A stretch of DNA of 64,000 bases from Amycolatopsis antarctica (GCF_002262875.1 NZ_NKYE01000016.1:1-64000); one strand, 5' to 3'; counted from the first letter of the stretch, positions 16,432-25,780 are shown. The notes: a model not told the origin generated them from the letters alone. Numbers and translations: made by a program.

Positions 16432-18378
16432 ATGACTGCCGAGGCTGACGACTCGCGCGGCCAGCCGTTGAGCAGGCCGTGGCTGGGCGTGTGCGTCACC
16501 CTCGTCGGTGTCTCCACGTTCGTGCTGGTGGCCACCCAGGAGCTGCGCTGGCTGCGCATCGGGGTGATCTCCGCGCTGTGGGCGGCGTTGATCTGTGCCT
16601 TCCTCGCGACCAAGTACCGCAAGCAGGTCGTCGACTCCGAGGACACCATCGAGCACGCGAAGGAGATCTACGAGCTCGAACTGGAACGCGAGGTTGCCGC
16701 GCGCCGCGAGTTCGAGCTGGAGGTCGAGGCGGAGACCCGCAAGCGCGTCGAGGCCGACTCCCGCGAGGAGCTCGACGCCCTCCGCAGCGAGGTCACCGCC
16801 CTCCGGGAGAGCCTGCAGGCGCTGTTCGGCGGCGAGGTCCTGTTCGAGCGCGTCGCGCTCACCGCTCAGTCCACCCGGATGCGCTCCTTCGGCGAGGAGC
16901 ACCGCGTCGTCACCTCCGGCGAGAGCAACGGCAAGCCCGCGCAGCTCACCGGCCGCGCGGACGACGAACGCCCGACCGAGCTGATCGACCGGATCCTGGA
17001 CCAGGGCCCGTCCTCGGTGGCCGAACGTCGCCGCCGGGTCGCCGCCGAGCTCGAGCGCGTCCAGGACCTGCGCCGGAACCAGCAGCAGGAGGCGAAGCCG
17101 GAGCGCACCCGGTCCACCGGGCAGTCACTCGGCCGCCGGGTCGCCCCGGGCGAGGCGCCGGGTGCGGCCGCCCGTGCCGCCACGGCGGCGAACGAGGCGA
17201 GCCGGGCGTCGGCCGCGCCGACCGGCCTGCCCACCGAGTTCCAGAAGCCGGCCGTCCCGCCTGCGAGCAGGCCGGGCGCCGCCGTGCAGCCGAAGCGGGT
17301 GCCACAGCGCAACGAAGCCCCGCGGCCGCCGGAGCCCCAGCGTCCCGTCGAACCCCACCGTCCCGTCGAACCCCAGCGACCGGTGGACGGTCCGCGCCGG
17401 ACGCCCGCCGAGCGCCAGGAGCCGACCCGGCAGGTGCCGATCCGGCCGGAAGCCGCCCGCCAGGAACCCGCACCTCAGGAACCGACCCGCCAGGAGCCGA
17501 CCCGCCAGGAGCCGACCCGCCAGGAGCCGACCCGCCAGGTGCCCGTCGTCCGGGACGCCGCGCGGCAGGAGGCCCCGCGCCGCGCCGAGCCGGCACGCCC
17601 CGCCGAGCCGCGAGCCGCGCAGCGGCCGGCAAGCCGTCCCGAGCAGCCGAAAGCCTCGCAGCGGCCCACACGCCCGGATCCTGTACGCCCGGAGCCCGCC
17701 CGCGCCGAACCGGCCGCCCCGGCCGCAGGACTGAACGAGTGGACGCCCTCCTGGGAAACCACTGGCAATGGGGCCCACGCCGGCAACGGCGCCCACAGTG
17801 GCAACGGAGCGCACAGCGCGTCCGGCGGTGCCCACGGCGGCGGTACGCACAGCGGCAGTACGCACAGCGCCGACGGTGCGCACAGCGCGGGCGACGGCGC
17901 GCACAGCGGGAACGGAACGCGGGGGCCGCAGGATTCGCTGTTCACCAAGCCGGTGGATCCGTCCGTCACGCCCGCCGCGCCGGAACAGCCCGCCTCCCGG
18001 CACGCGGAACCGAACCCGACCCTTCCCCCCTCCGTCCAGGCCATCCAGCGCCAGGGCCGTCCGGGCGGACGCCGCCGTCGTTCCGGCGAGGACGAGGAGC
18101 CGACCCCCGAGACCCAGGCCGCGCCCCCCGAGGAGACCGGCGGCGGACGCCGTCGCCGCCCGGACGGCGAAGCACCCTCCTGGCAGGGGCTTCCGGTCAG
18201 CGGCGGCAGGCGGGCCGCCAGCCACGAGGCCGAGCCGGAGCCGAGCGGACGCCGCGCGCGGCCCGAACCCGAGGAGCCGGAGGGCTCCCACGCGGCGGGC
18301 CGCTCGGTGGAGGAACTCCTGGCAGCGCACGGCGCGCAGTCCTCCGCCCCGCGTCGCCGCCGCCGAGCCGAAGACTGA
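16432..18378 (+). CDS. DUF6779-type membrane protein with coiled coil and long Pro/Arg/Glu-rich repeat tail
   Basis: A 648-residue homologue of the Ala/Arg/Pro-rich membrane protein Rv3604c; function unknown. Two transmembrane helices (about 15-35 and 40-58) are followed by a coiled coil (about 65-125, heptad-rich Glu/Arg/Leu) and a conserved patch GGEVLFERVALTAQSTRMRSF split across residues 127-147. The last 450 residues are low-complexity: RQEPT repeats, GAHSGN repeats and acidic/basic patches. ATG 16432 is preferred over GTG 16423 or 16426 because TACTGT overlaps the latter two. It may organise envelope or division proteins, but this is speculation. Confidence 0.8.
   Translation: MTAEADDSRGQPLSRPWLGVCVTLVGVSTFVLVATQELRWLRIGVISALWAALICAFLATKYRKQVVDSEDTIEHAKEIYELELEREVAARREFELEVEAETRKRVEADSREELDALRSEVTALRESLQALFGGEVLFERVALTAQSTRMRSFGEEHRVVTSGESNGKPAQLTGRADDERPTELIDRILDQGPSSVAERRRRVAAELERVQDLRRNQQQEAKPERTRSTGQSLGRRVAPGEAPGAAARAATAANEASRASAAPTGLPTEFQKPAVPPASRPGAAVQPKRVPQRNEAPRPPEPQRPVEPHRPVEPQRPVDGPRRTPAERQEPTRQVPIRPEAARQEPAPQEPTRQEPTRQEPTRQEPTRQVPVVRDAARQEAPRRAEPARPAEPRAAQRPASRPEQPKASQRPTRPDPVRPEPARAEPAAPAAGLNEWTPSWETTGNGAHAGNGAHSGNGAHSASGGAHGGGTHSGSTHSADGAHSAGDGAHSGNGTRGPQDSLFTKPVDPSVTPAAPEQPASRHAEPNPTLPPSVQAIQRQGRPGGRRRRSGEDEEPTPETQAAPPEETGGGRRRRPDGEAPSWQGLPVSGGRRAASHEAEPEPSGRRARPEPEEPEGSHAAGRSVEELLAAHGAQSSAPRRRRRAED
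17476..17535 (+). repeat. 15-bp coding tandem repeats encoding RQEPT
   Basis: Three identical copies of CAGGAGCCGACCCGC lie at 17491-17535, with a diverged copy just before (17476-17490) and a related one near 17417. They encode QEPTR units within the disordered tail of the DUF6779 protein. Copy number is expected to vary between strains. Confidence 0.9.
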
Positions 18379-18439
18379 CGCACGCCCCTGGTGCGGCCGC
18401 ACCGCGGTACGACGATCGAACGTGGTGAATGGCCGCACG

Positions 18440-18445
18440 TAGGGT
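18440..18445 (+). promoter_or_regulatory. -10 hexamer of a leaderless promoter (PrsW-type gene)
   Basis: TAGGGT is 7 nt before GTG 18453. This favours GTG 18453 over the upstream in-frame ATG 18429. Confidence 0.42.
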
Positions 18446-18452
18446 GCTGCGT

Positions 18453-19703
18453 GTGAGGGGATCGGTCTCGACGCACGCCGCCACCGGCGAACCGCGCACG
18501 CAGGCGTCCGCGCGCTCGCGCCGCAAACTGATGCGCAGGCACCTGCCGCGCAGGCTGACGGTGTTGTTGCCGGTGCTGGGCACCATCGCGCTCGCGCTCT
18601 GCGGACTGCTGGTGTTCGGACTGGTCACCGACAACGTCGGCGTCGTGCCGTTCGCGGTCGGCACCGTGGCCGCGTTGCTGCCGGTGGCGGTGGTCGTCGC
18701 CGCTTTCCTGTGGATCGACCGCTGGGAACCGGAGCCGGCGAAGCTGCTGCTGGTGGCGTTCTTCTGGGGAGCCTGCGTCGCGACGCTCACCGCCCTGCTG
18801 CTCAACAGCACCGCGGAGGAGGTCGGCGACCTGCTGCTCGGCAGCGGCCAGGGCAGTAGGTTCAGCGCCATCGTCTCGGCTCCACTGGTCGAGGAAGCGG
18901 TGAAGGCGCTGTTCGTGCTGGCCGTGCTCTGGCGCCGGACGCGGGAGTTCGACGGCGTGGTGGACGGTATCGTCTACGCGGGTATCACCGCGGCGGGCTT
19001 CGCCTTCACCGAGAACATCTACTACTTCGCGCGGGCCTTCGACGAGAACGGTCTCGGCGGAGCCACCGGCGAGGGTGTGCTGACGGCGTTCATCCTGCGC
19101 GGGGTGCTCGCGCCGTTCACCCACCCGTTGTTCGCGGTGCTGACCGGCATCGGTATCGGCCTCGCCGCCCGCACGGCCAGTCGCAAGGTCCGGTATCTGG
19201 CACCGCTCGGCGGGTACGCCGCCGCGGTCGCCCTGCACGCGCTGTGGAACGCGGCGGCCACGCTCGGCGGCGCCGACACCTTTCTGAACGTGTACTTCCT
19301 GATCATGGTGCCGATGTTCGTCTGCGTGCTACTGCTGGTGTTGTGGCAGCGCCGCCGGGAACAACGTGTCGTGGCGGACGCGCTGCCGGACATGGCGGCG
19401 GCCCGCTGGATCGCCCGGTCCGAGGTGGAACTGCTGGCCAGCCTTTCCGGCCGCCGGTTCTGGCGCAGGCAGGCCGCCCGCGAATCGGGCAGGCGTGCCG
19501 CACGTGCCGTCGCCGCGTACCAGGCGACCGTCACCGAACTCGCCTTCCTGCGCAGCAACGACGCGGCCGGAGTGGCCGGGCCGGACGCTCCGCGCAGGCA
19601 GGAGGAACTGCTCACCGTGCTGGGGATGGCGCGGGCCGAGGCGGTACGGGCGGCGAGCGGATCGTCGTCGAAGGACGTTCGGGCAAACGGCACCACGGGG
19701 TGA
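18453..19703 (+). CDS. prsW: PrsW-family intramembrane metalloprotease
   Basis: A 416-residue polytopic membrane protein of the PrsW/CPBP glutamic-type family. In Bacillus, PrsW makes the first cut in an anti-sigma factor; the substrate here is unknown. The family motifs are visible: EExxK as E147-E148-A-V-K151, FxxxE as FAFTE with E187, and a conserved membrane His in THPLF (H224). About eight hydrophobic segments cover residues 35-300, and the C-terminal 110 residues are cytoplasmic and charged. GTG 18453 is chosen from the -10-like hexamer 7 nt before it. The gene is inserted between DUF6779 and DUF2520, which are adjacent in M. tuberculosis. Confidence 0.86.
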   Translation: MRGSVSTHAATGEPRTQASARSRRKLMRRHLPRRLTVLLPVLGTIALALCGLLVFGLVTDNVGVVPFAVGTVAALLPVAVVVAAFLWIDRWEPEPAKLLLVAFFWGACVATLTALLLNSTAEEVGDLLLGSGQGSRFSAIVSAPLVEEAVKALFVLAVLWRRTREFDGVVDGIVYAGITAAGFAFTENIYYFARAFDENGLGGATGEGVLTAFILRGVLAPFTHPLFAVLTGIGIGLAARTASRKVRYLAPLGGYAAAVALHALWNAAATLGGADTFLNVYFLIMVPMFVCVLLLVLWQRRREQRVVADALPDMAAARWIARSEVELLASLSGRRFWRRQAARESGRRAARAVAAYQATVTELAFLRSNDAAGVAGPDAPRRQEELLTVLGMARAEAVRAASGSSSKDVRANGTTG

Positions 19704-19814
19704 AGATGGTCACCTACCGTCAGCGTCCTGGTCACCTGCGGGCTACTCTCTCGCCGTCGTCCGGTACCCGCTCGCGGAGCCGGACGCCGAACGAGCGAAG
19801 GGGAAACCTGTGAT

Positions 19815-20780
19815 GTGCGTTCGCCGGGGAACGCGGTGACACGTCCGGCGCGCCTCGCCGTGGGGGTCGTCTCGGCCGGGCGCGTGGGCAGTGTGCTGGG
19901 GGCGGCTCTCGCCCGCGCCGGCCACTCGGTCGTCGCCGCCTCCGGTATCTCCGCGGCCTCGGTCCGCCGGGCCGAGACGCTGCTTCCCGGAGTACCGCTG
20001 CTGCCGCCCGACCAGGCCGTCCGCTCGGCGGATCTGGTGCTGCTGGCGATTCCGGACGACGCGCTCGCCGGCATGGTCGGCGGCCTGGTCAACTCGGGCT
20101 CGCTGCGTGCCGGCCAGATCGTCGTGCACACCTGCGGTGCCCGCGGTGTCGACGTGCTGGCTCCGGCCGCCGAACTCGGTGTCCTTCCGCTCGCCCTGCA
20201 TCCGGTGATGACCTTCACCGGCAGGCCGGAGGACCTGGAACGGCTGTCGACGTGCAGCGTCGGCGTCACCGCCGCCGAGGGCGACGAGGCGGCCTGGAAC
20301 GTGGGTGAGGCGCTGACGGTGGAGATGGGCGCCGAGCCCGTGCGGGTGCCCGGTGCCGTCCGCCCGCTGTACCACGCGGCCATCGCGCACGGGGCGAACC
20401 ATCTCGCCACGCTCGTCAACGACTGCGTGGAAGTGTTGCGCGGAGCCGGGATCGCCCATGCCGAACGGGTGGTGGCCCCGTTGCTGTCGGCCGCGCTGGA
20501 CAACTCCCTGCGCCGCGGCGACAGCGCGCTGACCGGACCGGTGGCTCGCGGCGACGCCGGTACGGTGCGCGAGCACCTGCGGGTGCTGGCCGAGCAGGCC
20601 CCGGACGTCGCCCCGGCGTACGACGCGCTGTCCCGCCGGACGTTCGCGCGGGCGCGCGCGGCCGGACTGCTGCCCGACGCCGCGGCGGCCGACCTGGACG
20701 CCTTGTTCAGCTCAACCGCGTCCGGCCCCGATTCGCCCGACGACTTCCCCGATACCGACCACGGACGTGAAACCCAGTGA
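19815..20780 (+). CDS. Rossmann-fold protein with DUF2520 C-terminal domain
   Basis: A 321-residue, NAD(P)-binding-like protein of unknown substrate (Rv3603c type). The N-terminal half has the dinucleotide motif GVVSAGRVGSVLGAALARAGH, broken by an unusual S in place of the first conserved G, and DLVLLAIPDDAL. The C-terminal DUF2520 half is helical with YHAAIAHGANHLATLVND. The overall fold resembles ProC or ketopantoate reductases, and the neighbours panC-panD-coaX hint at a role in pantothenate synthesis. GTG 19815 follows AAGGGGAAA. The stop overlaps panC by 4 nt. Confidence 0.85.
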   Translation: MRSPGNAVTRPARLAVGVVSAGRVGSVLGAALARAGHSVVAASGISAASVRRAETLLPGVPLLPPDQAVRSADLVLLAIPDDALAGMVGGLVNSGSLRAGQIVVHTCGARGVDVLAPAAELGVLPLALHPVMTFTGRPEDLERLSTCSVGVTAAEGDEAAWNVGEALTVEMGAEPVRVPGAVRPLYHAAIAHGANHLATLVNDCVEVLRGAGIAHAERVVAPLLSAALDNSLRRGDSALTGPVARGDAGTVREHLRVLAEQAPDVAPAYDALSRRTFARARAAGLLPDAAAADLDALFSSTASGPDSPDDFPDTDHGRETQ

Positions 20781-21658
20781 CCGTACCGAAGTTCACCCGC
20801 CACCAGGTCAACACCTTCCGCGCAGCCGAGGACACCGCGCGGGTCGCCAAGGCCCTGCGCGCCACCGGCAAGAAGGTCGTTCTCGTGCCGACGATGGGCG
20901 CGCTGCACGCCGGGCACCGCGAACTGCTGCGCAGGGCGAAGCGGCTGCCGAACACGGTGGTCGCGGCCTCGATCTTCGTGAACCCGCTCCAGTTCGGCGC
21001 CGGCGAGGACTTCGACGGTTACCCGCGTCCGCTCGACCGGGATCTCGAGGTGCTCGCCGACGCGGGCGTCGAGCTCGCTTTCGTGCCCGCCGCCACCGAT
21101 CTGTACGGCCCGGACGCGGCGGTGACGGTGCATCCGGGACCGCTGGGCGACGAACTGGAGGGCGCCGCGCGTCCCGGCCACTTCGCCGGGGTGCTGACCG
21201 TGGTGTCGAAGCTGTTCAACATCATCCGTCCGGAGTACGCATTCTTCGGCGAGAAGGACTACCAGCAGCTCGTCCTTTTGCGAAAGATGGTGGCGGACCT
21301 GAACTTCGCCACCCGGGTGGTGGGTGTGCCCACGGTGCGCGAATCGGACGGGCTGGCACTGTCCTCGCGCAACGTCTACCTTTCCGATGCCGAGCGCGAA
21401 CACGCGGTGGTGCTGTCGCGAGCACTGACCGCGGGGGCCTACATGGGCAGGCTCGGTGCGACGGCGGTACTGGACGCGGCGCGGTCGACGCTCGCGGCGG
21501 TGCCGGAGTGCGAGATCGACTATCTCGAACTGCGTGGAACCGATCTCGGTGCCGCGCCCGTCGATGGGGAGGCACGGTTGTTGATCGCCGCCCGGGTGGG
21601 GAGCACCCGGCTGATCGACAACGTCGGGGTGCTGCTCGGCGATGCCGGGCATGGCTGA
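20777..21658 (+). CDS. panC: Pantothenate synthetase (pantoate-beta-alanine ligase)
   Basis: Joins pantoate and beta-alanine using ATP, the last step of pantothenate synthesis. The 293-residue product has VPTMGALHAGHRELLRRAK (a HIGH-like motif, here HAGH), SIFVNPLQFGAGEDFDGYP and FFGEKDYQQLVLLRKM with the KD pair, then ESDGLALSSRN. GTG 20777 overlaps the stop of the DUF2520 gene. panD follows 62 bp later, so the two genes supply ligase and beta-alanine together. Confidence 0.97.
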   Translation: MTVPKFTRHQVNTFRAAEDTARVAKALRATGKKVVLVPTMGALHAGHRELLRRAKRLPNTVVAASIFVNPLQFGAGEDFDGYPRPLDRDLEVLADAGVELAFVPAATDLYGPDAAVTVHPGPLGDELEGAARPGHFAGVLTVVSKLFNIIRPEYAFFGEKDYQQLVLLRKMVADLNFATRVVGVPTVRESDGLALSSRNVYLSDAEREHAVVLSRALTAGAYMGRLGATAVLDAARSTLAAVPECEIDYLELRGTDLGAAPVDGEARLLIAARVGSTRLIDNVGVLLGDAGHG

Positions 21659-21720
21659 CCGAACACCGCCGGTGGCCGCGGATGCCGGTGACTGAGGACG
21701 CAGGGGCATAGGAGTCCACG

Positions 21721-22215
21721 ATGTACCGCACGATGCTCAAGTCGAAGATCCACCGAGCCACCGTGACGCAGGCCGATCTGCACTACGTCGGTTCCGTGAC
21801 GGTGGACGAGCGGCTGATGGAGGCCGCCGACCTGCTGCCCGGCGAGCAAGTGTCCATTGTGGACATCACGAACGGTGCGCGCCTGGAGACGTACGTGATC
21901 CCGGGGGAGCGGGACAGCGGCGTGCTGGGTATCAACGGAGCCGCCGCGCATCTGGTGCACCCTGGCGACCTGGTCATCCTGATCGCCTACGGCCAGATGG
22001 AGACGGCGGAGGCGGCGAACTTCCGCCCCCGCGTGGTCTTCGTCGACGCCGAGAACAAGCCGACCGACCTGGGGACCGACCCCTCGCGCGCACCGGAGGG
22101 CTCCGGTCTGGTCAGCGGTGCGCTGCCGGTCGCGGGCGAGGGCGACGCCTCGTTCCCGGTCGGCGAGACCGTCGACGCGGCCCGCCTCGACGCACTGCTG
22201 CACGCCGAGGGCTGA
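21721..22215 (+). CDS. panD: Aspartate 1-decarboxylase precursor
   Basis: Pyruvoyl enzyme that makes beta-alanine from aspartate. The self-cleavage site is Gly24-Ser25 in HYVGSVTVD, exactly where E. coli PanD is cut; Ser25 becomes the pyruvoyl group. Further family blocks are RTMLKSKIHRATVT, GARLETYVIPG, GVLGINGAAAH and GDLVILIAYG. The product is 164 residues, longer than usual because of a C-terminal extension of about 30 residues rich in Gly, Ala and Asp. It runs directly into coaX with 1 nt between stop and start. Confidence 0.97.
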   Translation: MYRTMLKSKIHRATVTQADLHYVGSVTVDERLMEAADLLPGEQVSIVDITNGARLETYVIPGERDSGVLGINGAAAHLVHPGDLVILIAYGQMETAEAANFRPRVVFVDAENKPTDLGTDPSRAPEGSGLVSGALPVAGEGDASFPVGETVDAARLDALLHAEG

Positions 22216-22216
22216 G

Positions 22217-23041
22217 GTGGCCCCGCCCCGCGTGCCGAGGGCTCAGGGCGACGGTCTGCTGCTGACCATCGACGTCGGCAACAGCCACATCGTCCTCGGC
22301 CTGCACTCCGGACGCGGCGAGCGGGCGTGGCTGGTCCGCGACCGGCGGATGCGCACCGACGCGCGGATGACCGCCGACGAGCTGGCGCTCACAGTGCGGG
22401 GTCTGCTCGGCAGCCACGCCGGCGAGGTCACCGGAATCAGCGCGCTGTCCACCGTTCCCGCGGTGCTGCGCGAACTGCGCGCGATGCTGGCCCGCTACTA
22501 CGCGGACGTGCCGGCTGTCGTCGTGGAACCAGGCGTGCGTACCGGGGTCCCGCTGCTGGTGGACAACCCCAAGGAGGTGGGTGCCGACCGGCTGGTGAAC
22601 ACGCTGGCCGCACACCACCTCTTCGGCCGCGCCTGTGTGATCGTGGACTTCGGCACCTCGACCAATGTGGACGCGGTGTCGGCGAGGGGTGAGTTCCTCG
22701 GCGGCGCGTTCGCCCCGGGGATCGAGATCTCCGTCGACGCGCTGGCCGCCCGCGCCGCGGCCCTGCGCAAGGTCGAACTGGTCGCGCCCCGGTCGGTGAT
22801 CGGCAAGAACACGGTGGAGTGCCTGCAGTCGGGCATCGTGTTCGGCTTCGCCGGCCAGGTCGACGGCCTGGTACGGCGGATCATCCGCGAGATCACGGCC
22901 GGCGAGGACGTGCCGGTGTCGGTGATCGCCACCGGCGGCCTGGCACCGCTGGTGCTGGCGGAGTCGGAGACGATCACCGACCACGAACCGCATCTGACGC
23001 TGCTCGGTCTGCGACTGGTCTACGAGCGCAACGTCCGCTGA
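22217..23041 (+). CDS. coaX: Type III pantothenate kinase
   Basis: Phosphorylates pantothenate, the first step of CoA synthesis. The 274-residue ASKHA-fold protein starts its core with LLLTIDVGNSHIVLGLH (phosphate-1 motif). It contains GADRLVNTLAAHHLFG, VIVDFGTSTNVDAVS (phosphate-2) and FLGGAFAPGIEISVDAL. GTG 22217 is the first usable start after panD; the first 13 residues are not conserved, so GTG 22232 is also possible. panC-panD-coaX therefore encode consecutive CoA-pathway functions. Confidence 0.95.
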   Translation: MAPPRVPRAQGDGLLLTIDVGNSHIVLGLHSGRGERAWLVRDRRMRTDARMTADELALTVRGLLGSHAGEVTGISALSTVPAVLRELRAMLARYYADVPAVVVEPGVRTGVPLLVDNPKEVGADRLVNTLAAHHLFGRACVIVDFGTSTNVDAVSARGEFLGGAFAPGIEISVDALAARAAALRKVELVAPRSVIGKNTVECLQSGIVFGFAGQVDGLVRRIIREITAGEDVPVSVIATGGLAPLVLAESETITDHEPHLTLLGLRLVYERNVR

Positions 23042-23054
23042 AGCGGTTCCCCAC

Positions 23055-23369
23055 TCAGGTGAGGACCTTCAGCCCCGCCACGCCCGCGACGATCAGCACC
23101 AGGCAGGTGATCCGCCCCGCGGTGACCGGATCGCCGAGCGCCGCCATGCCGTAGATCGCCGTGCCGATCGCGCCGATGCCGACCCAGATCGCGTAGCCGG
23201 TGCCGATCGGGATGCTGCGCATCGCGTACGCGAGACCGCCCATGCTCAGCACCAGCGCGACCAGGAACAACAGCGAGGGCTGGAGCTTGCTGAAACCCTT
23301 GGACGCGGCGAGTGCCGCCGCCCAGACCGTCTCCAGCACACCGGACAGGATCAGTATCACCCATGCCAT
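23055..23369 (-). CDS. sugE: Small multidrug resistance family exporter, SugE/Gdx (guanidinium) type
   Basis: A 104-residue four-helix dual-topology exporter. Glu13 in the first helix (MAWVILILSGVLETVW) is the essential proton/substrate carboxylate. The segment YAIWVGIGAIGTAIYG matches the SugE/Gdx branch, whose natural substrate is guanidinium. ATG 23369 is set by GGAGG 6 nt upstream. The gene interrupts the coaX-lysS order and reads against it. I see no guanidine riboswitch upstream. Confidence 0.9.
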   Translation of the reverse strand: MAWVILILSGVLETVWAAALAASKGFSKLQPSLLFLVALVLSMGGLAYAMRSIPIGTGYAIWVGIGAIGTAIYGMAALGDPVTAGRITCLVLIVAGVAGLKVLT

Positions 23370-23691
23370 GACATTCCTCCGCAGTGACAACTTGGTTGCT
23401 CGTTGTACTGCGTCGTCTTGTCGTGCCGGGTACGACGCGCTCGTCCGGGGCGGAGTGCACCACCGCTTCCGACGCTAGCACCGGCGGCGAGCGGGTGGCT
23501 GGTGGTTCTCACCACCGTCGGACGCTCACATGAGCGAGAGCATCCGGCGTCCACGATGTGAAATTCTGCTGAATTGCCTGGCCGGGCCGCCGGGGATTCC
23601 GGTGTCCGCCTTCCGTGGCGAAACGGACTCGGCGTGCACAACGGTAATCCGGTGGGCGTGGCCGTTATCGGTGTTCGTACCCTGTGTTCTC
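23370..23691. other. Intergenic region between divergent sugE and lysS
   Basis: Contains the sugE leader with GGAGG and, at 23387-23406, an imperfect dyad with ACAAC and GTTGT ends that could bind a TetR-type repressor. Towards lysS it holds the hexamer TACCCT (23678-23683), 8 nt before the lysS ATG, a candidate leaderless promoter. A + strand frame continuous with lysS extends back to 23530 but lacks a start signal. Confidence 0.5.
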
Positions 23692-25203
23692 ATGACGGAA
23701 ATCTCCGCGACCGATCGCGACCTGCCAGAAGACGACCTGCCCGAACAGATGAGGATTCGCAGGGAAAAGCGCGACCGGATACTCGCGGAGGGTGTCGAGC
23801 CGTATCCGGTCGAGGTGCCGCGAACACACTCGCTGGCGCAGGTCCGGGCCGAGAATCCCGATCTTCCCGCCGATACCACCACCGGCACGACGGTGGGCGT
23901 GACCGGGCGCGTCATGTTCCTGCGCAATACGGGCAAGTTGTGTTTCGCGAGTCTCCGCGAGGGGGACGGCACCGAACTGCAGGCGATGATCAGCCTGGCC
24001 AAGGTGGGTGCCGACGCGCTGGCCGCCTGGAAATCGGACGTGGATCTCGGTGACCACGTTTTCGTCCAGGGTGAGGTCATCACGTCGAAGCGTGGCGAGT
24101 TGTCCGTCATGGCGGACGGATGGCAGCTCACTTCGAAGTCCTTGCGGCCGCTGCCCGTCGCGCACAAAGAACTCGCCGAGGAAACGCGGATCCGTCAGCG
24201 TTATGTCGACTTGATCCTCCGGCCGAAGGCGGGGGAAGTCGTCCGGACCCGCTCCGCGGTGATGCGTGCGCTCCGTGATTCCTTTCACGGCCGAGGCTTC
24301 ACCGAGGTGGAGACACCGATGTTGCAGACGCTGCACGGCGGTGCTGCCGCGCGTCCGTTCGTCACGCATTCGAACGCCTTCGACCTCGACCTGTACCTGA
24401 GGATCGCCCCCGAGTTGTACCTCAAGCGCTGTGTTGTCGGCGGAATCGAGAAAGTCTTCGAGATCAACCGGAACTTCCGCAACGAGGGCAGTGACTCAAC
24501 GCATTCGCCCGAGTTCGCGATGCTGGAGTTCTACGAGGCGTACGCGACCTACGACACCAATGCGCGGATGACCCGCGAACTCGTCCAGGAAGTCGCAGAC
24601 TCCGTATTCGGTAGCCAGGTCGTCACGCTTTCCGACGGTACCGAGTACGACCTCTCCGGCGAGTGGACCACCCTCACCATGTATGACTCGCTCGCCGAGG
24701 CGGTGGGCGAGGAGGTCACTCCGGACACCGGTGTGGAGCGGCTGCGTTCGCTCGCCGAGGCGAATGGACTGGAGTCCGATCCGAAACACGGTCACGGCAA
24801 ACTGGTCGAGGAATTGTGGGAGCACCTGGTGGGCGATCACCTGCACGCGCCCACATTCGTCCGCGATTTCCCGCTGGAGACGAGCCCGCTGACCAGGCAG
24901 CACAGGTCGCGGCCCGGTATCGCCGAGAAGTGGGACCTCTACGTGCGCGGATTTGAGCTGGCCACGGGCTACTCGGAGCTGGTGGACCCGGTGGTGGAGC
25001 GGCAAAGGCTGGTCGAGCAGGCGCGACTGGCCGGAGCGGGCGACAGCGAGGCCATGCCGCTCGACGAGGATTTCTTGCGCGCGCTCGAGTACGGAATGCC
25101 ACCGTCGGGCGGCACCGGAATGGGTATCGACAGGCTGTTGATGGCACTGACCGGTCTCGGTATCAGAGAGACCATCCTCTTCCCCCTCGTGCGTCCTCAA
25201 TAA
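23692..25203 (+). CDS. lysS: Lysyl-tRNA synthetase (class II)
   Basis: Charges tRNA-Lys. The 503-residue product has an N-terminal OB-fold anticodon-binding domain (about 55-160, GVTGRVMFLRNTGKLCFASL) and a class II catalytic domain. The latter has motif 1 near RTRSAVMRALRDSF, motif 2 FEINRNFRNEG and motif 3 GTGMGIDRLLMAL, with the class IIb lysine block PELYLKR. ATG 23692 lies 8 nt after TACCCT. Its codon use is slightly less GC-rich than that of its neighbours, visible as more third-position A/T in the first third. Confidence 0.97.
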   Translation: MTEISATDRDLPEDDLPEQMRIRREKRDRILAEGVEPYPVEVPRTHSLAQVRAENPDLPADTTTGTTVGVTGRVMFLRNTGKLCFASLREGDGTELQAMISLAKVGADALAAWKSDVDLGDHVFVQGEVITSKRGELSVMADGWQLTSKSLRPLPVAHKELAEETRIRQRYVDLILRPKAGEVVRTRSAVMRALRDSFHGRGFTEVETPMLQTLHGGAAARPFVTHSNAFDLDLYLRIAPELYLKRCVVGGIEKVFEINRNFRNEGSDSTHSPEFAMLEFYEAYATYDTNARMTRELVQEVADSVFGSQVVTLSDGTEYDLSGEWTTLTMYDSLAEAVGEEVTPDTGVERLRSLAEANGLESDPKHGHGKLVEELWEHLVGDHLHAPTFVRDFPLETSPLTRQHRSRPGIAEKWDLYVRGFELATGYSELVDPVVERQRLVEQARLAGAGDSEAMPLDEDFLRALEYGMPPSGGTGMGIDRLLMALTGLGIRETILFPLVRPQ

Positions 25204-25363
25204 TCGGGAAGGGTAAGTTGACCTCCGTGTTCGACCACGACTTTCCGCAAACGAGATTTGCGCTGAGTCGTTCCAGCGGGTATCAATGTTCGAGTCAATG
25301 ACTTCTGACGTACCCGGGCATCTGCCCGCCCGAAGATTCGCCCAGGCCTAAGCAGGAGGAAAA

Positions 25364-25711
25364 ATGGCACAGAAGGTGCTCGTCTCGCTCGTGGACGATC
25401 TCGACGGTTCCGAGGCCGACGAAACGATCGAGTTCGGACTGGACGGCGTCGCCTACCAGATCGACCTTTCGGCGGACAACGCCGAGGAACTTCGCGACGC
25501 GCTGGCCCAGTTCATCGAGCACGCCCGACGTGCCGGCGGCCGTAAGCGTGCCGCTACTCGCGCGACCACCAAGGCCGCGGCTCGCCCGGCCACCGTGGAC
25601 CGTGAGCAGAATCAGGCCATTCGCGCATGGGCCCGCAAGAGTGGCTACCAGGTCTCCGACCGTGGCCGCATCCCTTCCGAGGTCGTCGAGGCCTACCACA
25701 AGAAGAACTGA
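25364..25711 (+). CDS. lsr2: Lsr2-type nucleoid-associated xenogeneic silencer
   Basis: The 115-residue H-NS analogue of actinobacteria, which binds the minor groove of AT-rich DNA, bridges it and silences horizontally acquired genes. The N-terminal dimerisation domain covers residues 1-60 (QKVLVSLVDDLDGSEADETIEFGLDG in part). An Arg/Ala-rich linker is followed by the C-terminal DNA-binding domain with R100-G-R102 in SDRGRIPSEVVEAY. The start follows an excellent AGGAGG site. lysS-lsr2-clpC is the mycobacterial order. A rho-independent terminator follows. Confidence 0.97.
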   Translation: MAQKVLVSLVDDLDGSEADETIEFGLDGVAYQIDLSADNAEELRDALAQFIEHARRAGGRKRAATRATTKAAARPATVDREQNQAIRAWARKSGYQVSDRGRIPSEVVEAYHKKN

Positions 25712-25746
25712 GCGGGCGCTTCTTTCGCTCCGTACGAGCGGGCACG

Positions 25747-25780
25747 GGCCGTCGGGATATCGCATCCCGGCGGCCTTTCT
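25747..25780 (+). terminator. Rho-independent terminator of lsr2
   Basis: GGCCGTCGGGAT (25747-25758) pairs with ATCCCGGCGGCC (25764-25775) around ATCGC, with one mismatch, and is followed by TTTCT. It lies 36 bp after the lsr2 stop. Confidence 0.85.

Noticed and set aside
23370..23530. Guanidine-II (mini-ykkC) riboswitch upstream of the SugE/Gdx gene
   Set aside because: Only isolated ACGA-containing loops are visible; the paired hairpins with conserved closing bases are not present.
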